Counted from the stretch's first letter, positions 22,044 to 33,910 are shown. The stretch: DNA of 64,000 nucleotides from Lumbricus terrestris (GCA_949752735.1 OX457036.1:9381911-9445910); one strand, 5' to 3'. Numbers and translations are program-made. The notes: generated from the sequence alone by a model not told the origin.

Positions 22044-22208
22044 CAGTGGCGTAGGCAAGGGGGGGTTTCGGGGGTCAAAACCCCCCCATTGGCTCAGAAA
22101 AAAAGGTTTTTTTAAGGTTATTTTTCCATTTAAGTAAGAAAAAATAGCAAAAAACAGGGTTTCCGGCCATAAAACCCCCCCCATGAAAAATTCCTGGCTA
22201 CGCTACTG
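22044..22208. mobile_element. Nested hAT-like MITE 1
   Basis: The ends CAGTGGCGTAGGCAAG and CTGGCTACGCTACTG are inverted. The perfect 8-bp duplication CTCATCCT lies at 22036-22043 and 22209-22216. It is inserted in the outer element. Confidence 0.9.
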
Positions 22209-22337
22209 CTCATCCTACATGGTAAATTACTCCCAATCTGAGGAAAATGACCTTTTTTACTAGTTTTAACTGCACGGAACGTGACGGAAGTGCTTTTACA
22301 ACTGCACGAATCCATTTAGAACTGCACATTTTGTGTA

Positions 22338-22600
22338 CAGTGGCGGCGCTAGGTGGTGGGGGGGGGGGGCTGGGGGGCTCAGCCCCTCCTAAAAAGGTTC
22401 ATCCGAATTTTTTATATTCAAAAATCCACGATTTTCGATTTTCGGCAGACGACTTAAAAAACCCAGAAATTTTGCGGCGAAAATGGAAAATTCTCATGAG
22501 ATTTCGGTCGACGGCTAAAAAAAGGAATGAAAATGTGAAATTTTCGACGCGAGGCTTCAGTCCCCCCCCCAAAAAAACTGAAATCCTGGCGCCGCCACTG
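22338..22600. mobile_element. Nested hAT-like MITE 2
   Basis: The ends CAGTGGCGGCGCTAGG and CCTGGCGCCGCCACTG are inverted. The perfect duplication TTTGTGTA lies at 22330-22337 and 22601-22608. It belongs to the same subfamily as 7768-7978 and 44439-44677. Confidence 0.92.
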
Positions 22601-22904
22601 TTTGTGTAGAACTGCACGTTAAAAAAGCCCTGTTTCTTTCCATCCAATCGTCGCGCCTATCAACGTTTTTAAGTAAGTCTATCTATCGCATGATAACTTA
22701 GACACGTGTGCGACGAATTTTTCTAGAACTCCTTCCTAACAACGCACAATAAAAATCGTGTTATTACTATTAATTTTTCGGTGTTTTTAGGATCTTTAAT
22801 ATTTCTATGATAATATAGTTTTTTGCGCCCGAGACAGAAAGGTTCTAAGAAACTAAACATTTGCTTTAAAGGTTTTCGTCTCCTTGTGTTGCATCGTATT
22901 GCTA

Positions 22905-22985
22905 ATATTTATTATTATCATTATTATTTATTACTACTTTTATTAGGCCTAATATTATTATTATCATCATCATCATCATCATGAT
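22905..22985. repeat. (ATT)n/(ATC)n trinucleotide array
   Basis: ATTATT and ATCATC triplets interrupted by TAGGCCTA. Confidence 0.85.
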
Positions 22986-22999
22986 CATTAAATTTCCTC

Positions 23000-23700
23000 T
23001 CTCTTGCCTTGTCCTCTGCTCAAATGGGCTCAATCTAGATCTACCCCACGGTCCCCACAAGTAATTTCGCCCAAAATATTTCTCATATAATTTCTTGCCT
23101 TTCATCACTTAATCTTTCGATTGGTCTGTTATTCATATTCATCTGACTTTCGCGTCTTCTAAGCCCTTTGAAACTTTAATTTAACCGCACAGGTTCCTCC
23201 CAAAGTCACGTTTCCCTTCTTAGAAAATCCGCTCGAAATACCTTCGAAACCAGAGGCAGGTATTATTGGGCTGATTCAGCCAGTCCCCAATTTGTTCCCC
23301 TCATCGATAATCGCTGGGTCCTATAATCAGAGTCTTTTGAAGTTACCCAATTTCCAATCAGAGCAATCTTGACCGCCCAGCAATCAGCGCATTGATTGGC
23401 CAGTGATTGGCTACACTGATTGCCATCCCTGACCGATCTTATCTTAGTGGGGGCGTAGTAAAATCCCACGAGTACCCTACAACTGATTGGGATGGGTCTA
23501 TGACCCACTTGTCGTCCCACTCCGCCCAAGCCAATTCCCTCTGCTGGAGATCTAAAGACTTGGGTACAGATGTTATCGGTGGCTAATTAAAGAAAGGGGG
23601 ATGGATGCGAATGGAAAGGGAAGAATCGTTCCTCTTCCTGTAATCAAATCCACGATTCATTAACACAAACTTATAATATTCCGTCCATGTGCATACGCTT
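23000..23700. other. Unique non-coding stretch
   Basis: No gene or recognised repeat was seen. Several GATTGG(C/T) words cluster at 23385-23500. Confidence 0.35.
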
Positions 23701-23870
23701 ATTCATTCATTCATTCAATAATTTATATAGCGCCTCTCCAAAGATACAACTTACTCAGAAGCGTTCTCGAGTTTAGCACGTGAAAAAAATCCTAGTTGTG
23801 AGTTGAATGAAAAAAAAGCAGACGTTGCTTCTGTGGAAGCCCATGCACTCCAGACCACTGGTCGTTCATT
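23701..23870 (-). mobile_element. LINE 3' tail
   Basis: (ATTC)n is followed by AATTTATATAGCGCCTCTCC and CTCAGAAGCGTTCTCGAG, the reverse complement of the common LINE end. It lies opposite the plus-strand LINE end at 23930-24160. Confidence 0.7.
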
Positions 23871-23929
23871 GGAATGTACTCACAATGTAACTCACTCTGA
23901 CCTAAGAGTCAAACATCAGACAAACATCA

Positions 23930-24160
23930 AACATGCTTGACCGTTCGCAATCTCAGTTGTAGGTCCATCTGTCTGGAATAGTCTCCCGTTGCAGGTGCGC
24001 CTGCTACCAAGGGTTGACTCATCAGTCTTCTGCAAGCTCCTTAAAACTTTTTTTGTTTCACCGTGGTTGGATTGGGAGCGCTTCTGAGTGAATTTCTTGA
24101 AGAGGCGCAATATAAATTCTTGAAATGAATGAGTGAATGAATGAATGAATGAATCAGAGG
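23930..24160 (+). mobile_element. LINE 3' end: ORF2 C-terminus plus (TGAA)n tail
   Basis: The frame reads ISVVGPSVWNSLPLQVR and later VFCKLLKTFFVSPWLDWERF, then stops at about 24088. After TTCTTGAAGAGGCGCAATATAAATTC comes (TGAA)n at 24124-24153. A stop a few codons upstream of ISVVGP shows that the copy is dead or truncated. Confidence 0.8.
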
Positions 24161-24429
24161 ATATGATTCTTCTTCTTCTTCTACTCCGCCCAATTAGTTT
24201 CTCAACCTTTCGCTTGACCCACATTCAAAGATTCGTAAATGTGTCATCATCGTCAATTCTCGTTGAACGCGAGAACCGTCGCGAGATCTCGTCGACATTT
24301 CAAACAAAGCCCCATGTCATTTTTTTTACATAAACCCTATAGGGTCACAGGTCACTGGGGTTGCGATGACCTGTTGACCCTATGGTGGTCAGCTGATACG
24401 ATATCCCCTTTCGCTTTCCACCCATTTTG

Positions 24430-25250
24430 TTGACTCCAACCCTTTAATGCCGCCTCATTTGAACCCTCCGAGCCCCGGATGTCTGTAAAAAGAAACTGCT
24501 TGCAGTGACAGGGTTAGAATGATACGGGTTAGCTTACAGAGGTCAAGCCAAGGTCGTGAGAAGACCCGGATTGCTTTCAAGTCCAGCGTGGAATTCCTAT
24601 GTTCATCCGATCCATCACTGGTCAAGCATGGCCATCTCCTGCGGTCAAGACTCGCATCTGCTGCTGGACACGTATACAGTAAGCTACGATGACTAAGCGA
24701 TGGACAATGGACATGCTTGACCGTTCGCAATCTAGCGCTGACCACCTGTTGTTGTTGGCGAAGCCCATTGTGTCGAATGTCCGGTCACCGCGGCATACCG
24801 ACACTGCTGGACGCGGGACTGGACGTCTTGGTGACAGGGTCCACCCTAGGGTAGCTCTGTAACCAACCCTCGCAAATCACCATCGCGATTTCTTTGCCCT
24901 AAGCCATTCATTATTCTGCCATAGCGGCGAAGCGGGTTCTACTGCTATCGGCAGGTGTTCCATTAGCGGAGCGGGACATTCAATCACAATATCCTTCCTA
25001 CCTTCCCTCCCTACTTCCTCCTTCCTTTGTTCCTTCCTCTCCTTCCTCTTTCTCCTCCTCCTCCCTTTTTTCCAAGCTTTCCATCATCTTGCTATGCCAC
25101 TTCTTTCTACCCTCATTTTCTTCCTTCGTGCACTTTTCCCATGCTAACTAAGTCCTTCTTCCACAGTTTTCCATTGGATGCTTTTTGAAATTCGACTAAC
25201 GCCCCCCCCCAAAGACAGATTAGATTTATAGTTTAGAAACAATACGCTTT
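24430..25250. other. Non-coding stretch without recognised gene
   Basis: It contains a 23-bp word, from ACATGCTTGACCGTTCGC to AATCT (24712-24734), that also occurs at 23932-23954. A pyrimidine-rich tract lies at 24990-25070. No gene is recognised. Confidence 0.35.
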
Positions 25251-25257
25251 AATATGG

Positions 25258-25500
25258 GCAATACAATACAATACAATACCATGCAATGCAATACAATACA
25301 ATACCCTACCATACCATGCAATGCAATGCAATACAATACAATACCATGCAATGCAATACACTACAATACAATATCATACGATACAAAACAATACAATACG
25401 ATGCCGTGCGACAGCACGTGATGCAATAGAACAAAATGCAATGCACAATACGATACGAAACACCACAATACAATATACAATGCGACAAAACAAAAATACG
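25258..25500. repeat. (AATAC)n/(AATGC)n pentamer array
   Basis: A pentanucleotide array mixing ATACA and ATGCA units. All long frames (IQYHAMQ or CIVLYCI types) are artefacts. Confidence 0.95.
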
Positions 25501-25654
25501 ATGCTATACAATAATTATTATGTTTTACACCAGAGGCTTGAGATGTAGTTAAAATATAACTTTGGCATTTGCGTTCTTGTGAAGTGTTTCAATTGCATAA
25601 CTGTACACTGTAACCGGTCTGTCTACTGGATTGTTTCAGTAAAGAATATTATGT

Positions 25655-25975
25655 CATACAAAGCAATACAACTATATGATGCAATACGATACTATACAAT
25701 AAATTGCAATACATTGCAATACAATGCAATACGAGGCAATACAACACGATATTTATACAATAAATTGCAGTACATTGCAATACATTGCAATACGAGGCAA
25801 TACAAGGCAATACAATACGATACAATGCAATAAATTACAATAAATTGCAATACATTGCAATACATTGCAACACAATGCAATACGAGGCGATACAATACGA
25901 GGCAATACAATACGATACAACACAATAAATTGCAATACATTGCAATACATTGCAACACAATGCAATACAAGGACT
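25655..25975. repeat. (AATAC)n/(AATGC)n pentamer array with higher-order repeat
   Basis: The same pentamer is organised into larger blocks that each begin AATAAATTGCAATACATTGC, at about 25700, 25758, 25843 and 25924. A related array lies in the cyclin D intron at 39885-40004. Confidence 0.93.
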
Positions 25976-26459
25976 GTAGAGCAAATCTATTACCAGACAG
26001 ACGCACTCATTCGCTGGTGACATGTTTCGTTACTTCGATAGTCTTATCACCTCCCCAACCCCTAACACGTCGTTACCCCAACCCCATTTCCAGCCCAGCA
26101 CTCCCCCACTCTTCTTCCCAACCACTATAGGGTTTCTTCATGAGAAGTGAACCCCGCGGTGTTTGATGGCCGTCCTTGGGCCGTGGGGTGTAAGATGTTT
26201 TCACAGGGTATTTATCTCTGTCTGCAGAGGGTACTTCTGGAGGGTATGAGACTATGTCGGCAGGGGAGAGGGAGCCATCGGGTCTTGCCGACCCAACTGA
26301 AGGGTATTAATGTCACGGTCCCGTTGGGTCTCTTCTTCATGACCAACAGCAGATGGCTGCAACGAAAGAGGAATCGCAGAATCATCTTGTGAGGATGAGG
26401 AGGTTGGAGGATTCCCATGGAGTGACCAGGAAACGCAGACGGAGAGGGAGGGATACACT

Positions 26460-26627
26460 GGCAGACAGACAGACACATGGACAAACAAGGAGACAAGCAG
26501 ACAGACAAATAGATAGAAAGACAAACAGACAGACAGACATTCAAAGAGCTAAAGAAAGAGGAAGTGAAACTAAGAGAAATGAGGATAGATAGATAGATGG
26601 ATGGATGGATGGATGGATGGATAAATG

Positions 26628-26662
<35 letters not shown>

Positions 26663-26795
26663 GGACGGACAGACAGAGAGACAGACAGACAGCCAGATAG
26701 GTAGATAGAGAGACAGACCGACAGACGGACGGACGGACGGACGGACGGATGGACGGATAGGCAGACAGACAGACAGACAGACACACAAGGTGCAT
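26460..26795. repeat. (CAGA)n, (GGAT)n and (GGAC)n array
   Basis: Compound tetranucleotide array: CAGA at 26460-26545, GATG at 26583-26630, CAGA/GGAC from 26631 to 26795. Confidence 0.95.
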
Positions 26796-27305
26796 TCCCA
26801 ACGGTCTAGTCGAAATATAAACCGATTGGTCAAGAGCATCGGCTGATGACCATAGGGGGTGATTCGGATCCGCTCAAAGAACGACATCAAACGATGACCG
26901 CCCGGAAGGGGGTGTGTGCTTCAGGGCGGTTCCTTTCTCCCGCCCACTGGTCACTGCGGGGTCGGTGGAGATAAGCCCCCGGAATGATAATGGCCAGCGA
27001 GATAAAGGTATCTAGGTTTCTTAGTTACATGGTGGTCAGTTGAAGTCAGTTCTTGCCGACGACGACGAAAGGGAAATTGAAAATAACCCCGTTACCCCGC
27101 AATCAAAGGCGAGTGCAGTCTCCATGGGTGTTGACCCGAGGGGCGCTTGAGCTTGGACGGCGTAGGGGAAGCAATAATGAGAGGGGGTGTTGTTGGTGTT
27201 GATGTCCTCGGGGTTTTTCGATAGCTCGTTTATTGCTACTTCGATCATCAACGGACTTGAATGTGAAATTGAAAATCCAGACTTCTTCGAAATGCTTCTT
27301 TGGTG

Positions 27306-27400
27306 GTATGGATGGATGGATGGATGGATTGATGGATGGATTGATGGATGGATGGATGGATTGATGGATGGATGGATGGGTGGATGGATGGATGGATAGA
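27306..27400. repeat. (GGAT)n/(TGAT)n array
   Basis: GATGGATGGATTGATG repeats in a near-regular higher order. Confidence 0.95.
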
Positions 27401-28104
27401 AGCGTTTTAGGTTGAAAAACTAAAGCGTTCCATATAATATGTCTGTCTGTATGTTTGTCTGTCTGTCTCTGTCTCTTTATCCCTGTCTGTCTGTCTTCTA
27501 TCTTCCACTGCCTTCACATATGACCTGGCAACGATTATGACAATAGATGTTTCTTCTGTGTGGGTCACTCTCACCCCATCGTCACCTTCTCTGACCTTCT
27601 TTGACGAAACGAGGGGAAACTTTCCCTTCCCTGAACGTTTCATTAACCCTTCTGAATGAAATGCGGGGGGCATCGAAGGAATGAGGGAGCGGCGGGTTGT
27701 AGGGTACGGGTGAAAGAATACAAGGCACTGTTGGTCTTTGGCCTCCAAGCGAGAGTGGTATAGGGCCAGAGGTAACACCCCCTCCACCGCGCGTCATTAG
27801 ACAAAGCCAGATACCTTTCCTGCGCCCCCGACGGGGTGGACAACAGTCCCTCGGGGGTGACATTAGAGTCAGAGGGTGCGCAGGGAAGAATTACGATGGT
27901 CACCTGTGGGTCTGGTCAGTGTAGGCGGTTGGGAAACTGACCATTAGACGTGGACGAGAGACGACTGGGAGATTTGCTGTGGCTGGACACGGCTGACCGG
28001 TCCAGTTTGAAAGGGAATCTCCAACAGGTGGTCAGTCGGTGGTGTTGGTGGTGTCGGTGGTGGTTGGAATTCCATGACAGCTCCAGCCATTCCAATGCAC
28101 TGTC

Positions 28105-28580
28105 AGCTGAAAAGCAATGATGATGATGACGACGACGACGACGATGCTGCTGATGATTATGATGCAAAAGTCATCTTTCTTGCTTACTTGCCTACTCGAT
28201 CGCATACTTACATGTACATGTACCTACCTACATGCCTACTTACTGAATTGCGTACTTATCACAATCATCATGATCGCAATCATTTTCATTATCGCCTTAT
28301 CACATCGTAATCATCGTCATAATCATCGTCGTCGTTATCATCGTCATCGCCGTCGTCGTCATCAAAAATCATCATCATCTTCATCATCGTCATCATCGTC
28401 ATTATCATCATCGTCAACGTCATCATCATCGTCGTCGTCATCGTCGTCGTCATCGTCAAAAATCATCATCATCATAAATCATTACCATCATCTCTACAAT
28501 CATCGTCATCGGCATCTCCAACATCGTCATCATCGTCTTCATCGTAGTCGTCATCATCATCATCAACATCATCATTATCA
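28105..28580. repeat. (GAT/GAC)n and (ATC/GTC)n trinucleotide arrays
   Basis: GATGAC triplets at 28108-28165 and ATC/GTC triplets at 28262-28580 are complementary in sequence and could pair across about 100 bp. Confidence 0.9.
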
Positions 28581-28658
28581 TCCAGCCACCAACTTCGGTA
28601 TCCTCATCCTCATAATCAGCATCACAGATATAATCATGTAATTGCGTCTGTAAAAGAC

Positions 28659-28660
<2 letters not shown>

Positions 28661-28712
<52 letters not shown>

Positions 28713-28742
28713 GTGTGTGTGTGTGTGCGCGTGTGTGTGCGT
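28661..28742. repeat. (GT)n microsatellite
   Basis: About 24 uninterrupted GT pairs, then interrupted ones. It abuts a tRNA-like SINE head. Confidence 0.95.
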
Positions 28743-28900
28743 GGGTGTGCTCGATGGTGTAGTGGTTAACGTTGTGGATTGCCCATCGAACAGTCTGGAT
28801 TTAAATTCCGTAGAGCAGAAGTTTGGTCAGATATTTCTGTTCGACCAACACAGTCCTTTCCAGGCTGAGCTGCATGCATAAATGAATAAACAAAACATTG
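28743..28900 (+). repeat. tRNA-derived SINE relic
   Basis: CTCGATGGTGTAGTGGTTAAC is a good pol III A box. GGATTTAAATTCC at tRNA spacing is a decayed B box. The body resembles neither 2698 nor 5556 strongly. Confidence 0.5.
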
Positions 28901-29652
28901 GCTGTCGGTGAGATTAAGGTTGGACTGACCTCCAAGCACTTGCCGAGGTCAAGAAAATTAAATTGCCAGCGCGTTGTAATTGTTCCCTTCTTCTTCATTC
29001 CTTCCCATGTCTTTCTTTCTGTCTCCCTTCCTTGCTTTCTTCATCCCTTCCATCCGTTCTTTCTTCATATCATCCTTCCTTCATTCATATCTTTTTGTCC
29101 ACTCCTACCTTTGGTTGCTCCATATTCTATTCCTTCTTCATTTCCATACTCACTCCTTCTTTTTTCCATTCCATCCTTCCCTCTGTCCTTCTTCTAATCT
29201 CTTCCTTCCTTCCTTCCTGCTTTCCTTCATTCCTTCACTCGGTGCAATTAGCGTCTTAGTCCTAAACGACAGAGTATATATGATGAGTCAATACATTGAA
29301 CCTTGGGGTAATGATACTCATGGGAGTCCATCTTCTTCGTGTATTTGCCTTATTATAGCTCGGGGTTTAGGGGAAGGTGTCAGAGAAGAGGGGGAGATGC
29401 AAGCAGTACAAGCGCTGCCCTCTAATTAGCAACAGGCCGGGTAGTTGTAAATGGGTCAGATCACGTGAGATAGGGCGTACTAATTAGGTCAGTGCAGGAT
29501 AAGGTAAACGCGTCACTTCTCCAACGAATACACATCGCAATTACAACCATTCTGTTGATGTTTATCACTCCATAGGTTAGCTCATGATCATAAAATCATC
29601 ATGATAATATTTATGCTAATGATTACATTGCCAATTTATTGTGCTCACTCTA

Positions 29653-29955
29653 TTCCTTCCTTCCTTCCTTCCTTCCTTCCTTCCTTCCTTCCTTCCTTCC
29701 TTCCTTCCTTCCTTCCATCCTTCCTTCCTTCCTTCCTTCCTTCCTTCCTTCCTTCCTTCCTTCCTTCCTTCCTTCCATCCTTCCTTCCTTCCTTCCTTCC
29801 TTCCTTCCTTCCTTCCTTCCTTCCTTCCTTCCTTCCTTCCTTCCTTCCTTCCTTCCTTCCTTCCTTCCTTCCTTCCTTCCTTCCTTCCTTCCTTCCTTCC
29901 TTCCTTCCTTCCTTCCTTCCTTCCTTCCTTCCTTCCTTCCTTCCTTCCTTCCTTC
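29653..29955. repeat. (TTCC)n microsatellite, ~300 bp
   Basis: About 75 TTCC units. The only interruptions are two CCATCC variants exactly 60 bp apart (29717 and 29777), which suggests a block duplication during expansion. A decayed TTCC-rich tract precedes it at 29000-29250. The phenylalanine/leucine/proline/serine frames are artefacts. Confidence 0.97.
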
Positions 29956-30439
29956 AGGATCCCTTCGCAGTGGTCTGCCAAGCTACTTTACGCAAACTTA
30001 TAAACATATAGACTACCAAGTTACCAACGCCAAAACACACACATACACGAGACATACACGCACAACTTTTCGCAGATAAACGGACAAGAACGGGCAGCGG
30101 AGGCCCCTGGGATTGCCTCTCCCGTCTGACCCCTGGACAGAAGAGAATTAAAACCTGTCCCTGTTGGTCATTAGTCTCCACATGCTGTCCTTGGTCATTT
30201 TAATCGGGGAGGCTGGGAGCAGTTGGGACCATTAACAAAATGATCCCATATCTGATCGAGTTAGTTATCAGCAAGCAGGAATCAGATGATGGCGTTCCAA
30301 AAGACAGACAGTGGGAAGCCATTGTATACCATCTCTGGACTCATAACCGATGAATGATTTACTGTGTGCTGTTTAAGCGCTACATCAATCGGTTTCAATT
30401 GCATTTTAGCAACATCAGCAGCTGCTATTAGGAACATCA

Positions 30440-30525
30440 TTATTCAAGTATTGCGACTCTTTAAGGAAACTACTCAGAGGCGCTCCCGACTCCAGCACGG
30501 CCAAACAGAACAGTTTTTTGTCTTC
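30440..30525 (-). mobile_element. LINE 3' tail relic
   Basis: AACTACTCAGAGGCGCTCCCGACTCCAGC matches the tails at 9958 and 2256, but the GGCGCTATATAA box is decayed. Confidence 0.55.
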
Positions 30526-30767
30526 GTTCTCTCATTATAAGCTCAATAAATTGATTGTTAATCGCCTTCTTTCAAATTCACCTCATTTTCAGATCCATGC
30601 ACTTCCCAGATCCATGCACTTCCCAGTTTTATTTTCCTTTCAAGCTTGATTTCTCATTGTCAGTTATAAAGCGCTGTATGTCAGTAATCTGGCTGCGATG
30701 AGTACAAATAAACGATCTCCGTTGTCTTTGGGTTATTACCCTTAGTGTTAGTTCAAGTGGTGCGTGC

Positions 30768-30799
<32 letters not shown>

Positions 30800-30929
30800 A
30801 CTCCTTTAATTCGTATAACTATCCATCATAGTCTTGCTCCTTCTGTCGATTTGTTTTCTTGAATCGTGCGTTGTGTGTGATTCGATCTGCAGGCATTCTT
30901 TCTCTACATGTCTAAACCATCTATTGTTG

Positions 30930-31012
30930 CCATTTAATGACACTGCCATTTCAAAGATGTTTAGTGTCGCCCTCCTCCTTTATCCAGACTTGTGACTGGC
31001 GGAGTTTCATGT
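30930..31012 (+). repeat. ~110-bp short retroposon
   Basis: GTCGCCCTCCTCCTTTATCC and GACTTGTGACTGGCGGAGTT. The GCACTGCAGAGTGCGAGCA segment is deleted. The flanks CATGTCTAA and CATGTCCAA may be a target duplication. Confidence 0.65.
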
Positions 31013-31140
31013 CCAATGTATCGGAGTCTTCGTTTCAAAAACGACTTTGTCCAGCAGCAGAGTTCCTTGAAAAATTACTAATGACGCGCCGCTACTTATT
31101 TCTTGCAGTCGTGAGATCACTGAGATCTAACGCAGTCAAC

Positions 31141-31415
31141 CAAGACCGTAACTAGGGTGTGTGTGTTTTGGGTGTTTGAACACCCCCCGAAATGGGAAAT
31201 GTAGAAAATAAAAGAATGTATTTACTAGCACATGATGTAAAAACCATAAAATAAAACCGTGAAAACACCCCCCGAAATGAAAAAATGTAAAAAATTGAAT
31301 GAATTGGTGACATTTTCTGAAGATTTCGGCTAAATAACTAAAAAGTTCATCAGTTTTTTCGGACGGGAAACTGAAGAAACACCCCCCCCCAAATCAAATC
31401 ATGGCTACGGCCTTG
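31141..31415. mobile_element. hAT-like MITE with perfect 8-bp target duplication
   Basis: The inverted ends CAAGACCGTAACTAGG and ATGGCTACGGCCTTG match imperfectly. CAGTCAAC lies on both sides (31133-31140 and 31416-31423). The interior has ACACCCCCC blocks near each end, like the other CCCC-bearing MITEs here. Confidence 0.85.
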
Positions 31416-31857
31416 CAGTCAACTCATTTCTGCTGTATCTCGATCTCTTTCTCAGCACAGCATAGGCCTACTTTTACTACTTTAACACTGACTAAAAACT
31501 TACTTAATAATTATTTTCTCAACACAACATACTTTTACTACTTTAACGCTGACTAATAACTTACTTTAATTATTCTACATTACGTAACGTTACAATCAGC
31601 TTGCAATCTCTCTCTCTCGGATGTCTTGAAATTAGGTAGAGGCCATTAGTGAGGGTGGCAGACATTGCCCGAGGGCTGAGTTACCAGCCCAGAGAACTGC
31701 AGGTGGGAAGTGCTGAAGGTTGTTGGATATACATTAAGGTAGGAGGAAATTACCCAATGGAGGAGGAGATCCACGGACACAGGAAGGCAGGCACACAGAC
31801 AACCGAGTCTGGCAGATAACAGCATAGTGACATCCGCGTTGTACACAGACTACCTAC

Positions 31858-31916
31858 AGCGCTCGCGAATAAGCTGGTGCTCTGCGCTTGGCTTTCGATT
31901 TGGAGATTACGCTCAC
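31858..31916 (+). repeat. Second tail family (GTGAATAAGCTGGTGC), copy
   Basis: GCTCGCGAATAAGCTGGTGCTCTGCGCTTGGC, then GGAGATTACG. Other copies: plus 11222-11300, 15378-15452 and 40630-40716; minus 45484-45515 and 55436-55535. The 55436 copy ends in (ATTG)n, a retroposon-like simple tail. Confidence 0.65.
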
Positions 31917-31949
31917 CTAGAGTCTGCCTAGCCGATATCCAGATAAAGA

Positions 31950-32010
31950 CACACACACACACCCGTACACACACTCTTACACACACACTCTTACACACAC
32001 ACACACACAG
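31950..32010. repeat. (CA)n-rich microsatellite
   Basis: CA repeats with TTACACACACTC interruptions. Confidence 0.85.
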
Positions 32011-32099
32011 AGAGGAGGCTAACCAGACGAAAGGGAAGATACAGGCAGACAATTGGTCATTTAAGCAATAGGAGACAAACAGACAGACAGACAAATACA

Positions 32100-32890
32100 T
32101 GTAGGCATCATGACTTTGTGGCGCGCTAAATATTTCATTAAATTAATCTCCAAAGTTCAATATTTCAACAGTTTCTAATCGTTTATTAGAAAAACTAGTA
32201 TATGCGAATTTAAATTAACAAGGAAACAATCATCATCATCATCATGCGGAGTAACAATACAAATAACACTAACGATAGAGCAATAATAATTATAACGACA
32301 TCGGTTGTAATAGCGATCTCACTAGAGTCTTGAAATCATGAGAAATCTCGGAGAGAATTCAAACCAATATAAAACCGCGATTCATTCAACATCGGTTTCT
32401 CTTTCTTGTCGCACAGCAGCTAATGAATGATATGCTTGAATGGAAACTCAGCCACGTTATAGAGGCAGTTGTGTGTTTAACAAAACTACGACATTGTACT
32501 CAAAAATGAAAAAATAAATTCATCTGATATCAAGTATAATTTTTGATTGATTACACCTTACATACCTGTCAATCAATCGCACAAAATATACCTTTGCATT
32601 CACGATTGATAAACTCTGGTAGGTACGGCTAACACTGCCAATCTTAAAGTGTTGTTATCTGCATCGTCATTTTAAACCGCAATTCATTTCATTTCATCAG
32701 TAACCAAGTCGACAATGTGACTCCGCTATAAGTTAGAATACATTTAACCTATTTAGCTATTCATACTAGTATATGGTACACAGGAGGTAATCTGAATTAC
32801 CCATTACTTGTCTAGATTTCAATAAAGTTAGGTAATAAGTTAGATAGCCGTCGCTAATTGTCAGGAGGTAGTTTCTGTCTATAATGGGGG
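32100..32890. other. Unique stretch downstream of cyclin D
   Basis: AT-rich unique DNA past the candidate poly(A) site, with no gene or recognised repeat. Confidence 0.35.
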
Positions 32891-32894
32891 CAAA

Positions 32895-32900
32895 TTTATT
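32895..32900 (-). terminator. Candidate poly(A) signal of cyclin D
   Basis: AATAAA on the minus strand, about 1.0 kb past the cyclin D stop codon at 33911. It is the first canonical signal I find in that direction. There is no transcript evidence. Confidence 0.35.
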
Positions 32901-33910
32901 TTTCGCAAGTGGGCAATTCGGACAAAAAACTGTTCAATAAAAACTCGCACACAAACAAGTCAAGTGCTTCGAAATACTAATAGATTCTCTGAGCAGGGCA
33001 GACCTCTCGATGGCTTCACCCTTCGCAGTGGGGGAGTGCGTCAAATCGTAAACAGTTCGGGGTAGGATCGACGCATGCTTTTGATTCATCCAAGTAACGT
33101 AGTTGTAGATGTAAACTTGAGATTTCTACAACAAAGCAAAGCCGCATCGGTTGCTCTGTTCAAAGCGCTCAGTCAAAACTAAATCGGAAGACAGCTGAGG
33201 TCGGTTCAATGTCGTAGGTCAAAGATCAGGCAGGGAAACGGTCAGAGGGAAGGAGTGGTGTTGGGAATTGGAGAGGTAGGAGAGGCAAATTGAAGCAATC
33301 TTCAAGGTTTTTTGGAAGCGTGGGGGTTGGATGGTGAGATGATCCAAGCTGCAGGAGCATACTAAGAGGCAACCTAACGAGATGAAATTGAAGGTCTACG
33401 GTCAATGCAAGAGTTCAAGGTCCAAAGGAAGCCACTACGAAGTCAGCTGAGCCACATGGGCGGAAATAGACTTCTTTAGGGCACCCCGGTCAACCCCCAC
33501 CCCCATGGTCGACCTGAACACTGAGGTGCGGCTCGCAGCAGTGAGCTCGCACCTGCGCACTTCCCAAGTAGGGTACAACCACAGCTGGACGTTTTGTAGG
33601 GGGGAGGGTTTCTCACAGCTGGTTTCCCTGTTGGGACATTCCCGTTTCGACTTGGGGATATCTCCCGTTGGACGTTTTCCAGTCGGAAGTTCCCACCTGG
33701 CTGGGTTTTCCCCTGGGTGGGTTTCCCCCTCGGTGGGTTTTCCTCCCCCTCGGTGGGGGGCTTCGACTCCGAGACAGTTCAATTTATATCACAGGCAGGC
33801 GTTCAATCACGTGTCCTTGCTACCGCTTCCGGTTTTTGACCGGGCGGAAGTGAGACAGAGAGGGACGCGGAGGAGGATCACGTGAATTCCGGTCGTCGAG
33901 GAGGACGTCG
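32901..33910 (-). other. Cyclin D 3' UTR (inferred)
   Basis: Between the stop codon and the candidate AATAAA at 32895. At 33640-33770 there are imperfect GGGTTTTCC/CGGTGGG repeats, which produce an open but meaningless minus-strand frame at 33435-33782. Confidence 0.4.

Larger units (their letters stand above)
21985..22632. mobile_element. hAT-like MITE carrying two nested hAT-like MITEs
   Basis: The outer ends CAGGGCTGTTTTAA and TTAAAAAAGCCCTG are inverted and flanked by TTTCTTTC on both sides (21977-21984 and 22633-22640). Without its two insertions the outer element is 204 bp. It contains five AACTGCAC words (about 22012, 22269, 22298, 22318 and 22611), a spaced subterminal motif of the kind that hAT transposases bind. 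Confidence 0.88.

Noticed and set aside
24455..24804. Overlapping minus-strand frames of 60-96 codons
   Set aside because: They have no domain. Part of the region repeats a LINE word, so it is probably decayed repeat DNA.
29601..30079. SFLP / KEGR frames
   Set aside because: They are translations of the (TTCC)n array in all frames.
33435..33782. Minus-strand frame with PTGE-type repeats
   Set aside because: It lies in the inferred cyclin D 3' UTR and comes from GGGTTTTCC repeats.
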